Assembly: GCF_000721705.1 (NCBI RefSeq)
Contig: NZ_JOJL01000032.1
Location: 1 to 64,000 of the forward strand
DNA: 64,000 bases
Source of the DNA: Actinoplanes subtropicus
GTDB lineage: Bacteria > Actinomycetota > Actinomycetes > Mycobacteriales > Micromonosporaceae
Direction of reading: 5' to 3'
Part shown: positions 7,661-17,300 of the stretch, in pieces
Numbering within the stretch: the first letter of the stretch is position 1
Layout of the letters: each line of letters opens with the position of its first letter
Program-made: the position numbers and the translations under genes
Notes under the pieces: generated by a model
What the model saw: the letters and a program-made list of their open reading frames with translations, nothing else
Databases searched by the model: none
What the model was told of the DNA's origin: nothing

Positions 7661-8824
7661 ATGGACCAACTGCCCTTCCCGGCCGCCGGCGACATCCTCA
7701 CGCCGGCGCCTCGTTACGGAGAACTTCAAGAGCGCGAGCCGGTCGCCCGGGTTCGTACCGCGACCGGCGGACTTGCCTGGCTGGTGACCCGGCACGCGGA
7801 CGTGACAGCGCTGTTGGGCGACGACCGGCTGGGTCGCTCCCACCCTGATCCCGCACGCGCCGCCACGGTCTCCGGCTCGGTGCTGCTCGGTGGCCCGGTC
7901 GGCGATCACGACACCGAGCGGGATCGCCACCGGCAGATGCGTCAGTTGCTCGGCCCGGCGTTCTCGGCGCGACGGATGAACGCGCTGCGGCCCCGGATCG
8001 GCCAGCTTGTCGAGCGCCTGCTCGACGAGCTCCCGTCGCCACCGACCGACTGGCACCGGGCATTCTCCGTGCCCCTGCCGGTCATGGCGATCTGCGAACT
8101 GCTCGGCATCCCGTACGAGGATCACCCTCGGTTCCGCGGATGGGCCGGCGACCTGACCTCCCTCACCGACGCCACCCGAGCGGCGGCGGCTCGGACCGAG
8201 CTGATCGCGTACGTTCGTTCCCTGCTGCCGGCCAAGCGGGACTCACCCGGCGAGGGCATGGTCTCGGACCTCGTCGAGCGGGGCCTCGCCGATGACGCCA
8301 TCGCGCAGATGGCCGCGATGCTGCTCTTCGCCGGGCACGAGACCACCGTCGTCCGGCTCGACCTCGGACTGCTGCTGCTTCTCGCCAACCGGGACCAGCT
8401 GGATGCGCTGCGCCTGGACGCCACCCTCGTCCAGGGAGCGGTCGAGGAGATCCTGCGCCTGTCGAGCTCGACCACGACCGGCGGACTGCCCCGCTACGCG
8501 CGCACCGACCTCGTCGTCCGGGACGTCCCGATCGCCGCCGGGGACGCGATCGTGCTCGCCGCGCACGCGGCGAACCGGGACCGGCGCGTCTTCGACGATC
8601 CCGACTTCTTCGACCTCACCCGGCCGGCGAAGCCGCACCTGAGCTTCGGCCACGGGGCGCACTACTGCATCGGCGCGGCACTCGCCCGGGTCGAGCTGCA
8701 GGAAGCGTTCGGCCGCATAGCCGCGCGCCTGCCGGGCCTGCGGCTGGCGATTCCCCGCAGCGAGTTGCGTGTGCACGTCGACCGCCTGACCGGAGGTCTC
8801 GCCGGGCTGCCGGTCACCTGGTGA
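7661..8824 (+). CDS. Cytochrome P450 (bacterial class I)
   Basis: 387-residue soluble P450 that would oxidise a small molecule using electrons from ferredoxin partners, none of which is in the window. The I-helix oxygen-activation motif AGHETT is at 224-229, the K-helix E263-x-x-R266 is in EEILR, and the haem-binding loop FGHGAHYCIGAALAR carries the axial ligand C336. Length and architecture fit CYP105/CYP107-like enzymes. The start is uncertain: ATG 7661, or the in-frame GTG at 7649 that overlaps the upstream TGA (GTGA) and would couple translation; neither has a strong ribosome site. Substrate unknown. It is co-transcribed with the membrane protein and is the likely regulated output of the TetR at 6296-6883. 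Confidence 0.93.
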   Translation: MDQLPFPAAGDILTPAPRYGELQEREPVARVRTATGGLAWLVTRHADVTALLGDDRLGRSHPDPARAATVSGSVLLGGPVGDHDTERDRHRQMRQLLGPAFSARRMNALRPRIGQLVERLLDELPSPPTDWHRAFSVPLPVMAICELLGIPYEDHPRFRGWAGDLTSLTDATRAAAARTELIAYVRSLLPAKRDSPGEGMVSDLVERGLADDAIAQMAAMLLFAGHETTVVRLDLGLLLLLANRDQLDALRLDATLVQGAVEEILRLSSSTTTGGLPRYARTDLVVRDVPIAAGDAIVLAAHAANRDRRVFDDPDFFDLTRPAKPHLSFGHGAHYCIGAALARVELQEAFGRIAARLPGLRLAIPRSELRVHVDRLTGGLAGLPVTW

Positions 8825-8842
8825 CCCGCCCAGCCTATGAAA

Positions 8843-8880
8843 GTGGACAGCATCCACGTACACTTGTGGACGGCGTCCAC
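8843..8880. promoter_or_regulatory. Two 15-bp TetR-type palindromes
   Basis: GTGGACAGCATCCAC at 8843-8857 and GTGGACGGCGTCCAC at 8866-8880, 23 bp centre to centre, between the P450 stop and the membrane-protein start at 8918. A related palindrome, GTGAACACCGTCCAC, lies at 11251-11265 just upstream of the TetR gene at 10577-11236. This links that repressor to the 8918-10253 operon. Confidence 0.75.
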
Positions 8881-8917
8881 TAATTGAGGCCTCTGGCGAA
8901 ACGGAGGAACACCGATC

Positions 8918-9712
8918 ATGTACAGCCCGCCGTGGTACGTATGGGTCATTTGTCTCGTTGGTGCGATCGGCTTCCCGGCCGCCGCCAGCCTCACGCTCTA
9001 TCGCGGCGCGCGCGGCACCGGCTCGTCGCGAGCACGGGCGGCGGTGCTATCGGTAGCGGTCGTCGTGGTCCTCGGCGGCTGGCTGGCAGCCAGTGCGGTC
9101 ATCGCCGCGCGGGGTCACTACCAAGGCGCCCCAGGCGAGTTGCCCTGGCTGGGAATCGCCGCCGGCGGATCGCTTGTCGCGCTGCTGGCGATGAGCCGGT
9201 TCCCGGCCGTCGCCCGCGCCCTGGCCGCCCCGGAATCGCTGAGCCGCAGCGTCCTGCCGCACGCCTTCCGGGTCGCCGGGGTCTCGTTTCCGATCGTCAT
9301 GGCCCTGGGCCATTTGTCACCGCTGTTCGCCATACCGGCGGGTCTCGGCGACATGGCGATCGGAATATGGGCGCCGTTCGTGGCCCTCCAACTCGCCCGC
9401 GGGGCCGGTCGCCGCGGCGCGGTCTGGTTCCACGCGCTCGGCACGCTCGACCTCGTCAACGCTTTGATCCTCGGTGGCCTTACCGGCTACGGAATCGTTC
9501 ACACCACGTCACCGAACGATGCGCTGGCCGCGCTCCCGATCGTCCTGATCCCGAGCGCGGGCGTGCCGCTCCTGCTCGCCCTGCACATCGTCTCGCTGCG
9601 GCGCCTGATCCCGCGACGGGTCGCGACACCGGTCACCGCCCCGCTTGATGGTTCACAGCGTTCACCGCAAACACCCCTACCGGAAGGTACGAAGCATGTC
9701 CGCGTTCGATGA
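8918..9712 (+). CDS. Polytopic membrane protein of unknown function
   Basis: 264-residue integral membrane protein with about seven hydrophobic segments, beginning YVWVICLVGAIGFPAAASL, followed by AAVLSVAVVVVLGGWLAASA, LGIAAGGSLVALLAMS and later ALPIVLIPSAGVPLLLALHI. No enzymatic or transport motif was recognised. Start ATG 8918 has ACGGAGGA upstream. Its 3' end overlaps the carbonic anhydrase start by 17 bases, so the two are translated from one message. The paired palindromes at 8843-8880 lie in its promoter. A partnership with the anhydrase, for example in inorganic-carbon handling, is conceivable but not shown. Confidence 0.8.
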   Translation: MYSPPWYVWVICLVGAIGFPAAASLTLYRGARGTGSSRARAAVLSVAVVVVLGGWLAASAVIAARGHYQGAPGELPWLGIAAGGSLVALLAMSRFPAVARALAAPESLSRSVLPHAFRVAGVSFPIVMALGHLSPLFAIPAGLGDMAIGIWAPFVALQLARGAGRRGAVWFHALGTLDLVNALILGGLTGYGIVHTTSPNDALAALPIVLIPSAGVPLLLALHIVSLRRLIPRRVATPVTAPLDGSQRSPQTPLPEGTKHVRVR

Positions 9713-10253
9713 ACTAGCTCGCCGTAACCGTGAATACGCCGACTCCGGGAGCCTCGCGCTGCCGAACCCGATGCCGAAGACCGGAGTCCTGATCGTCACC
9801 TGTATGGATCCGCGGGTCGAGCCGGCCGGGTTCCTGGGCATCGAGCAGAACGACGCGCTCGTGGTGCGTAACGCGGGCGGCCGGGTCAACGACGGCACGA
9901 TCTTCGACATCGCGCTCGTCTTGTCGCTGCGGAGGGTGGTCGCAGGCACCGATGGGCCACCGCTGGAGGTCGCGATCGTCCACCACACCCAGTGCGGTTC
10001 GAGTTTCCTGGCCAACGACGACTTCCGCCAGGGGTTCGCCGCCAGGACTCGCCTCGCCGACGCCGACCTGCAGGCTGCCGCGGTCGTCGACCCGCACCTC
10101 ACGGTACGCGCCGACGTGCAGAGGTTGCGATCGTCGCCGCTGCTCGACGACGGCGTTGCGGTGTCCGGGCACGTCCTGGATCTGCAGACGGGTCGAGTGG
10201 AAACGGTGCTGTCCGCCACCTCCCAGTTCGCTGTCGCGCGAACGGTGGACTGA
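9696..10253 (+). CDS. Beta-class carbonic anhydrase family protein
   Basis: 185-residue protein that should interconvert CO2 and bicarbonate at a zinc site in the cytoplasm. C36-x-D38-x-R40 (TCMDPRV) and H97-x-x-C100 (HHTQCGSS) supply the expected Cys-His-Cys zinc ligands and the Asp-Arg dyad of beta carbonic anhydrases; VVRNAGGRV (56-64) is the usual next motif. It belongs to the short Rv1284/cab-type forms. ATG 9696 is chosen over the frame opening at 9645 because GGAAGG precedes it and it aligns with the family N terminus. It overlaps the membrane-protein gene and shares its TetR-type operators. Confidence 0.9.
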   Translation: MSAFDELARRNREYADSGSLALPNPMPKTGVLIVTCMDPRVEPAGFLGIEQNDALVVRNAGGRVNDGTIFDIALVLSLRRVVAGTDGPPLEVAIVHHTQCGSSFLANDDFRQGFAARTRLADADLQAAAVVDPHLTVRADVQRLRSSPLLDDGVAVSGHVLDLQTGRVETVLSATSQFAVARTVD

Positions 10254-10331
10254 GATGGAAGACGTTCGGGTCAGCGCTGCGGCAACACCGGACATCCCAC
10301 CGGACCGGGCTTCGCGAGGACCCACCGCTCC

Positions 10332-10443
10332 GTGGGCATCGAGACCGTGATCAATGTGTCGGACCTGCACATGAGGTACGGGATCGTGGAAGCCGTACGC
10401 GGCCTCGATCTGCAGGTCCGCCGCGGCGAGGTATTCGCCTTCG
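10332..10443 (+). pseudogene. Truncated ABC-transporter ATPase (N terminus only)
   Basis: From a GTG at 10332 the frame reads ETVINVSDLHMRYGIVEAVR then GLDLQVRRGEVFAF, the exact opening of a drug-resistance-type (DrrA/CcmA-like) ABC ATPase. The next residues should be LGPNGAGKTT; instead the similarity stops before Walker A and the frame ends at 10547 in unrelated sequence. It cannot bind ATP and is read as a deletion remnant. The rest of 10254-10576 shows no gene. Confidence 0.7.
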
Positions 10444-10576
10444 ATACCCGCTGCGGCGATTATCGCCGGACGAGCCCTGACCTCGGTCGTCGTGGCCGTG
10501 GCCAGGACGGCATTCGCCCCGACTGCGACCAGCCCGTGACCGCCTGACGCCTACCACGGGAGCGCACCCCGGCGGC

Positions 10577-11236
10577 CTAAGCCAGACTGTCTTCGACGAA
10601 GGCGCGGGTGCGTTCCTCGATGCGCCGCCGGGCCGCCTCGCTGAGCTCCCGCAGCGGGCCCTGCCCGAGGAGCACGGCCAGCCCGTGCACCTGGGACCAG
10701 ATCGGGAACTCGATACCCTCCCGGCGCCGCGGATCCAGCGTCCCGGCCTCGACCAACTCGTCCAGGACCGCGCGGAGATGATCCAACGGCATGCGCTCCT
10801 CGCCTTTCCCCTCGTTCGCCACTTCGTAGGCGTGCCGCTGGGGCACCGCGAACGCGGTCGCGAAAAGGCCCGGTTCTTCCCGGGCGAAGCCGAGGTATGC
10901 CGTACCGATGGCACGCAGCCGGCGGCGCGCCGCCGCCGGATTGCCATATTTGCCGCGCACCCGAGCGATACCGGCCGCCATCCGGTCTGCCATCTCCCGC
11001 ATCGCCGCCGCACACACTTCGGCCAATAGCTCGTCACGGTCGGCGAAGTGCCGGTAGGCGGCATTCGGTACGACGCCCACGACCCGCGTCGCCTCGCGCA
11101 GCACCACAGCATCCGGACCACCCGTCCGCGCCAGCTCCAGCCCCGCCGCGATCAGGCCCTCCCGGACCACCCCCCGCGGGCGGCGGCGCCGCTCCGCTGC
11201 GGGCATCTGCACTGGTGACTCGCCATGGCTCACCAA
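10577..11236 (-). CDS. TetR-family regulator with WHG-type C-terminal domain
   Basis: 219-residue repressor. The HTH reads LIAAGLELARTGGPDAVVLR, EATRVVGVVPNAAYRHF and ADRDELLAEV, a TetR_N domain at about residues 26-72; the VVPNAAYRHFADRDEL form goes with the TetR/WHG subgroup. The C-terminal half includes AIGTAYLGFAREEPGLFATAF and IWSQVHGLAVLLGQGPL, the latter like the WHG motif region. The start is unclear: TTG 11236, GTG 11233 or ATG 11206 are in frame and none has a good ribosome site. The palindrome at 11251-11265 lies just upstream and matches two palindromes at 8843-8880, so this gene is likely autoregulated and controls the membrane protein/carbonic anhydrase operon. It is not obviously tied to the NRPS genes downstream of which it sits. 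Confidence 0.9.
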   Translation of the reverse strand: MVSHGESPVQMPAAERRRRPRGVVREGLIAAGLELARTGGPDAVVLREATRVVGVVPNAAYRHFADRDELLAEVCAAAMREMADRMAAGIARVRGKYGNPAAARRRLRAIGTAYLGFAREEPGLFATAFAVPQRHAYEVANEGKGEERMPLDHLRAVLDELVEAGTLDPRRREGIEFPIWSQVHGLAVLLGQGPLRELSEAARRRIEERTRAFVEDSLA

Positions 11237-11250
11237 ATCAGCGTAACAAC

Positions 11251-11265
11251 GTGAACACCGTCCAC
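11251..11265. promoter_or_regulatory. Operator palindrome upstream of TetR gene
   Basis: GTGAACACCGTCCAC; read on the other strand it matches 13 of 15 bases of the palindrome at 8866-8880. It sits 15-45 bp upstream of the possible TetR starts, which fits autorepression. Confidence 0.68.
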
Positions 11266-11387
11266 GACGCGGCGCCGGTCTGCCGGGACGGCGGGCCGAG
11301 GATATCGGTGAGCGGGCTATTCAAGACCCTGGACGGCCGGCCCTACGTCGTAACTGCGCCATCGCTGACGCCGCACGAGAACGCCGG

Positions 11388-14300
11388 TCATCCGGGCGAG
11401 GAGTAGTTGGTGGCGGCGAGGGCAGCCGGCTGGGTCCGGCTCGCCGCGGCGGTGGGCGCCCCGCCGGGGGTGGCGTCCCGGCCGAGTGCGGCCAGGCCCA
11501 CCAAGTCGTCGGGCTCGGCGTCGGCGACCGACGTGTCGAACCGGCCCAGGGTGCGGCTGGCCAGCGCCGCGACCGCGAACCCGACCACCAGCAGCCCGAA
11601 GATCACGTAGGTGAGTCCGATGCCGCGGCCGGGCCCGGCGCCGACGATCGGGGTCAGGTGCCGCGCCGGCGCGTCGAGCAGCCGGGTGGCGTACGGGCCG
11701 ACGAGGCCCACCCCCAACGGGATCGTCGACCAGGCGATCAGCGTGTTGAGCGCGAACACCCGCCCGTGGAACCGCTGCGGAACCTTGACCTGGACGATCG
11801 TGGTGTACAGCCCGTTGACCAGGGTCAGCCAGAAGCCCAGCCCGAACGCGCCGGCCGCCGCCACCACCAGGCTCGGCCGGGTGCCGGTCAGGACGCCGGC
11901 GAGCCCGAGCGCGACCGTGCACACCAGCATGACCGACATCCGGCGCTGCCGCGGCCCGCCCCAGAGGGTGAGCAGCAGCGCCCCGACCACGCCGCCCAGG
12001 CCCCCGCCGAAGGCGACCCGGCCCAATTGGCCCAGGCTCGCGAACGACAGCACGAGCGGCGACATCAGCAGGAACATCGGGGCCAGGAAGACGTTGAGGC
12101 CGGCGAACCACAGCAGCATCGTGCGCAGGCCGCGGTGGCCCCAGGAGTACTGGAACCCCCGGGCGATCTCGCTCGCCAGCGGCTCCTTGCGCCGCCACGC
12201 CATCGTGCGGGGGAAACGTACGGCCAGCAGCACGACGATCGCGACGCCGTAGCTGGCCACGTCGAGGACGAGGATGCCGCCGAGTTTGATCGTGGCGAGC
12301 AGGCCGACGGCGATCAGCGGGACGAGCAGTTGGGCCATGCCGCCGGCGAGCTGGACGACGCCGCTGGCGTGGCCGAGGTAGCGCTTGGGCACGAGCTGCG
12401 GCACGGCGGAGGCGTACGCCAGGCGCTGGAAGGTCAGCGCGACCGACAGGGCGACCAGCAGCGCGTAGATCTCCCATATCCGCAGGTGCCCGCTCCACAC
12501 CAGCATGCCGAGGCACAGCTGGGTCAGGCCGGCGGCGAGGTCGCCGGCGAGCATCACGGCGCGGCGCGAGGCCCGGTCGACGATCGCGCCGGCGACCGGG
12601 GCGATCAGCATCCCGGGCAGCAGTGCCAGCACGGAGAACAGCGCGAACCGGCCGAGCGATCCGGTGGTGAGGTAGATCCAGAGAGGCACCGCGAATTCGG
12701 TCAGCGCCGAACCGGTGATCGACACGAGCTGACCCGCGGCGATCGCCAGCAGGCGACCCATGCCGGGTTGCGGACCGCTCGGCGTGACCGGTGTGTCCGA
12801 GTCGGAGACGGCGTGCAGGTACCAGTGCGGGTGGGCCGGGTCCCGGCCGGCAGCGCCGGGCCGGTGGTCGGTGGTGACGATCTCGGCGAGTTCCCGCGCG
12901 CGGTACCTCAGGAAGAAATGCCCGGCCTCGTCGAGCACCACCACGGCGCTGCGGTCGGTGAGGAAGTGCCACTCACGGAAGCGTTCCGGATAGAAGTCGG
13001 TGGCCGGGTCGCGCTCGCCGGCCACCGTGACGATCGGGGCGCGCAGCCGCCGCACCCCGCCGGTGAGCAGGCCGGTGAAGTGTTCCTCGGCCGCCTCCGA
13101 GTCGCGGCGCATGTTCCGGATGATCTGCCGGGCCTGGGCCGGGTCGAGGTCGCTCATGTCGACGCCCATCGACGTCAACCAGTTGGCGTAGCCCTGGTCG
13201 GCGCGCAGGAACTCGAGCCGGGCCAGCCGCGACACCGCGGACAGCGCCCGGCTGCCGGGGCGGGCGAACGGGAAGATGGCCCCGAGGTAGAGGGTCTCCA
13301 CCACCCGGCCGGCGGCCTCCAGCCGGCGCGCGATCTCGACCGCCAGGGCGCTGCCGACACCGCAGTGCCCGTAAAGGACCACCGGCCCGTCCACCTTGGC
13401 CAGCACCTCCTCGGTGCAGGCGGCGGCCAGCTCGGCGAACGGCAGGCGGTCCTGGTCGAGCCCGATGTCGGCGCCGGGGATCGCCACCGACCACAGCGCG
13501 TGGTCGTCGGGCAGCGCGTCGGCGAGCGGTTGGTACACCACCGCGCTACCGCCGCCGTACGGCACGCAGACCAGGCTGCGCCGGGCGACCCGGCCGGCCG
13601 GGGTCAGCAGGTTGAGCAGCTCCCGCGCGCCGGCCGGCCCGTCGACGAGGGCGGCGATCGTGCGAACGGTGCGGCACCGGAACACGTCCAGCACGCTGAC
13701 CCCCGCGCCGAGCCGGGCGCGCAGCCGGGCGACGACCTGGGTGGCCAGCAGCGAGTGCCCGCCGAGGTCGAAGAAGTCCTCTTCGGCACCCACCGACGGC
13801 AGCCCGAGCACCTCCCCCCATACCTCGGCGATCAGCTTCTCCGTGGCGGTGGCCGGCGCCGCGCCGGCCAGGTCGCGGGCCGGCGCCGGCGCCGGCAGCG
13901 CCGCCCGGTCGAGCTTGCCGTTCGGGGTCAGCGGAAGCGCCCGCACGGCGACGATCGCCGCGGGCACCAGGTATTCGGGCAGCGACTCGCGCAGCGCGGC
14001 ACGGGCGGCGGCCGGGTCGCCACCCACGAGGTAGCCGACCAGGCGCTGGTCCCCCGGCCGGTCCTCGCGCAGCAGTACGGCCGCGTCGGTCACCCCGGGC
14101 TGCTCGCGCAGGGCGGCCTCGATTTCGCCGGCTTCGATGCGCTGGCCGCGCAGCTTCACCTGGTGGTCGAGGCGGCCGAGGTACTCGATGGCGCCGTCCG
14201 GGCGCCACCGGGCCCGGTCGCCGGTGCGGTAGAGCCGGCCGAATTCCGGGTGGGTGACGAAGCGCTCGGCGGTCAGCTCGGGCCGGTCGTGGTAGCCGTC

Positions 14301-17300
14301 GGCGAGCTGGACGCCGCCGATGTGCAGCTCGCCGGGCACGCCCAGGGGCACCGGCTGGTCGTCCCGGCCGAGCAGGTAGATGCGGGTGTTCGGCACGGGC
14401 CGGCCGATCGGGACCGGTTCGTCGCCCGGGGCGCACCGCCAGGCGGTCACGTCCACGGCGGCTTCGGTCGGCCCGTACAGGTTGTGCAGCTCGGCGCCGG
14501 GCAGTGCGGCCAGGCACCGGCGGGCGAGTGCGGCGGGTAGCGCCTCGCCGGAGCAGATGATCCGGCGCAGCCCGCGGCACGCGTCCAGCCCGGGCACGGC
14601 GAGGAACGCGGCCAGCATCGACGGCACGAAGTGTGCCGTTGTCACCCCGCCGCGGACGATCAGGTCGCGCAGGTAACCGGGGTCCTTGTGCCCGTCCGGC
14701 TCGGCCAGCAGCAGCCGTGCCCCGGTGAGCAGCGGCCAGAACAGTTCCCACACCGACACGTCGAAGCTGGTCGGGGTCTTCTGCAGGACGACGTCGTCGG
14801 GCCCGAGCCGGTAGTAGTTCTGCATCCAGTGCAGCCGGTTGACGATCGCGGTGTGGCTGACCCGGACGCCCTTGGGTTTGCCGGTCGATCCCGAGGTGTA
14901 GATGACGTACGCGGTGTCGGCGGGTCCGGCACCAGGGGCGACCCGTCCGTCGTCCCCGGCGGGCAGCGTGGCCAGGCTCTCCGCCGTCACGACGAAGGTG
15001 GCGCCCGAGTCCGCGCGCATGAACTCCAGGCGGGCCGGCGGGTACCCCGGGTCGAGCGGCACGTACGCGGCGCCCGCCTTGAGGATGCCCAGCAACGCGA
15101 CCGGCAGGTCGAGACAGCGGGGCAGGCTGACGGCGACGAGGTCGCCGGGACGTACCCCGGCGGCGTGCAGCCCGGCCGCGGTGGCGGCGGCCCGCCGATC
15201 GAGTTCCGCGTAGGACAGCCGGCACCCGGCGAACATCACGGCGACCGCGTCCGGGGTCCGGGCCACCTGGGCCTCGATCAAGCCGGGCAGGGTGGCGTCG
15301 GCCGGGTACGGGGCCGCGGTGTCGTTGAACGCCGCCGTGACCAGCTCGCGCTCGGCCGGATCGAGCAGCGGTACCTCGGCGAGCCGGACGCCCGGGTCCT
15401 CGGCCAGCGCGGCGAGCACCCGCTCCAGGTGCCCGGCCAGCCGTTCGATCCGTTCCCGGTGGAAGAGGTCGGCGTTGTACGCGTACAGCAGCCAGAGGCC
15501 GTCGGCCGTGTCCCACACGTCCAGGGCCAGGTCGACCTTCGCCTGCGTGAAGTCGAACGAGAGCGGCTCGACCGCCACGCCAGGGAGCCGCAGCCCGGCC
15601 GGCGCCGCGTTCTGCAGCGCGAACATCGCCTGGAACAGCGTGCTGCGACCGGGGTCGCGGTCGAGGTTCAGCCGCTCGAACGGGATGTGCGGGTGGGCGA
15701 AGGCGTCCAGCGCCGCCGCCCGGGTGCGGTGCACCAGGTCGCGCAGGGTCGGGTCGCCGGCCAGGTCGGCCCGGAGCACGACGGTGTTGACCAGGTGGCC
15801 GACCAACGGTTCCAGCTCGACGCGATCGCGGCCGGCGAACGGCGCGCCGACGCAGAAGTCGTCCTGCCCGGAGTGCATGCCCAGGACCACCTCGAACGCG
15901 GTGAGCAAGGTCATGAACAGCGTGCACCGTTCGGCGCGGCTGCGCGCCCGCAGCGCGTCGGACAGCGCCGCCGGCAGCGGGTGGCGCACCTGGCCGCCGC
16001 GGGTGGTCCGGACCGGTGGCCGGGGCCGGTCGGTGGGCAGCTCGAGCGGCGGCACACCGGCCAGGCGGGCCTGCCAGTGCGCGCGCAGGCGCTCCCGTTC
16101 CGCCTCGTCGAAGTGGCTGCGCTGCCAGCGGACGAAGTCGGCGTAGCGGATCGGCGGCGGCGCGAGCGGCTGCCCGCCGTAGAGCGCCGCCAACTCGCCG
16201 AGCAGCACGCCGATCGACGCGCCGTCGCCCACGATGTGGTGCACGACGATGGCGAGCACGTGCTCGTCCGGCCCGACCTCGACGAGCAGGGTACGCAGCA
16301 GCGGCCCGGATTCCAGGTCGAACGGCGCGTTCGCCCGCTCGGCGACCAGCGCCCGGGCCGCGTCGAGGTCGCCGCTGCGGCGATCCACGGGCGCGGCCAG
16401 GTCCCGGGTGACCTCCTGGACGGGCTGACCGCCGACCGTCGGGAAGCGGGTGCGCAGGCTTTCGTGTCGCGCGACAAGCTGGTGCAGCGCCTGTTCGAGG
16501 CGGTCGGCGTCGAGCGGGCCGCGCAGGCGCACCGCCACCGGGATGTTGTAGGACGCGTCCGCCGGGTCGAGCTGCTGCAGGAACCAGATGCGTTCCTGCT
16601 CGAAGGAGAGCGGGACCGGCTCGGGGCCGGGCGGCTGGGCCAGGATCGGTTCGGCCGGGCGGCCGCCGTCGCGCAGCAGGGCGTCCACGGCGGCGGCCAG
16701 CTCGCGCACGGTCCGGTGGGTGAACAGGGCGTGCAGCGGCACGTCGGCGCCGGTCGCGGCGCACAGCTGGGCGCGTACCCGGGTGGCCAGCAGCGAATGC
16801 GCGCCGAGGTCGAACACGTCGTCGTCCAGGCCGATCGCCGGGTGGTCGAGCGCCTCCGCCCAGAGCCCGGCGGCCAGTTCCTCGGTCGGGCGCAGTTCGA
16901 GCGGTGCCACGGCGGGTGCCGGGGCGGCCGGGTCGGGCAGCGCCGCGACGTCGAGCTTGCCGTTGCGGGTCAGCGGTAGCGCGTCCAGCCACACGTACCG
17001 GGTCGGCACCATGTAGGCGGGCAGCCGCTCGGCGACGTACGGCCGGAGATCGGCGGCCGAGCCGGCGAGGTACGCGACGAGCTGCCGGACGCCGGCGGCG
17101 TCCGGCCGGGCGAGCACCGCCGCCTGCCGCACCGCCGGATGGCCGGCGAGAGCGGCTTCGACCTCGCCCAGCTCGATCCGGTATCCGCGGATCTTCACCT
17201 GGCTGTCGAGCCGGCCGAGGAACTCCAGTTGGCCGTCGGCACGCAGGCGCACCCGGTCACCGGTCCGGTACCACCGTTCGCCGCGGACGGTCGGGAACCG

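Noticed and set aside
14631..16979. Very long plus-strand open frame (782 codons) opposite the NRPS gene, and a similar one at 17139-19622
   Set aside because: Antisense shadows of NRPS coding sequence: Gly/Arg/Gln-rich, no recognisable domain, as expected where third positions are nearly all G/C.
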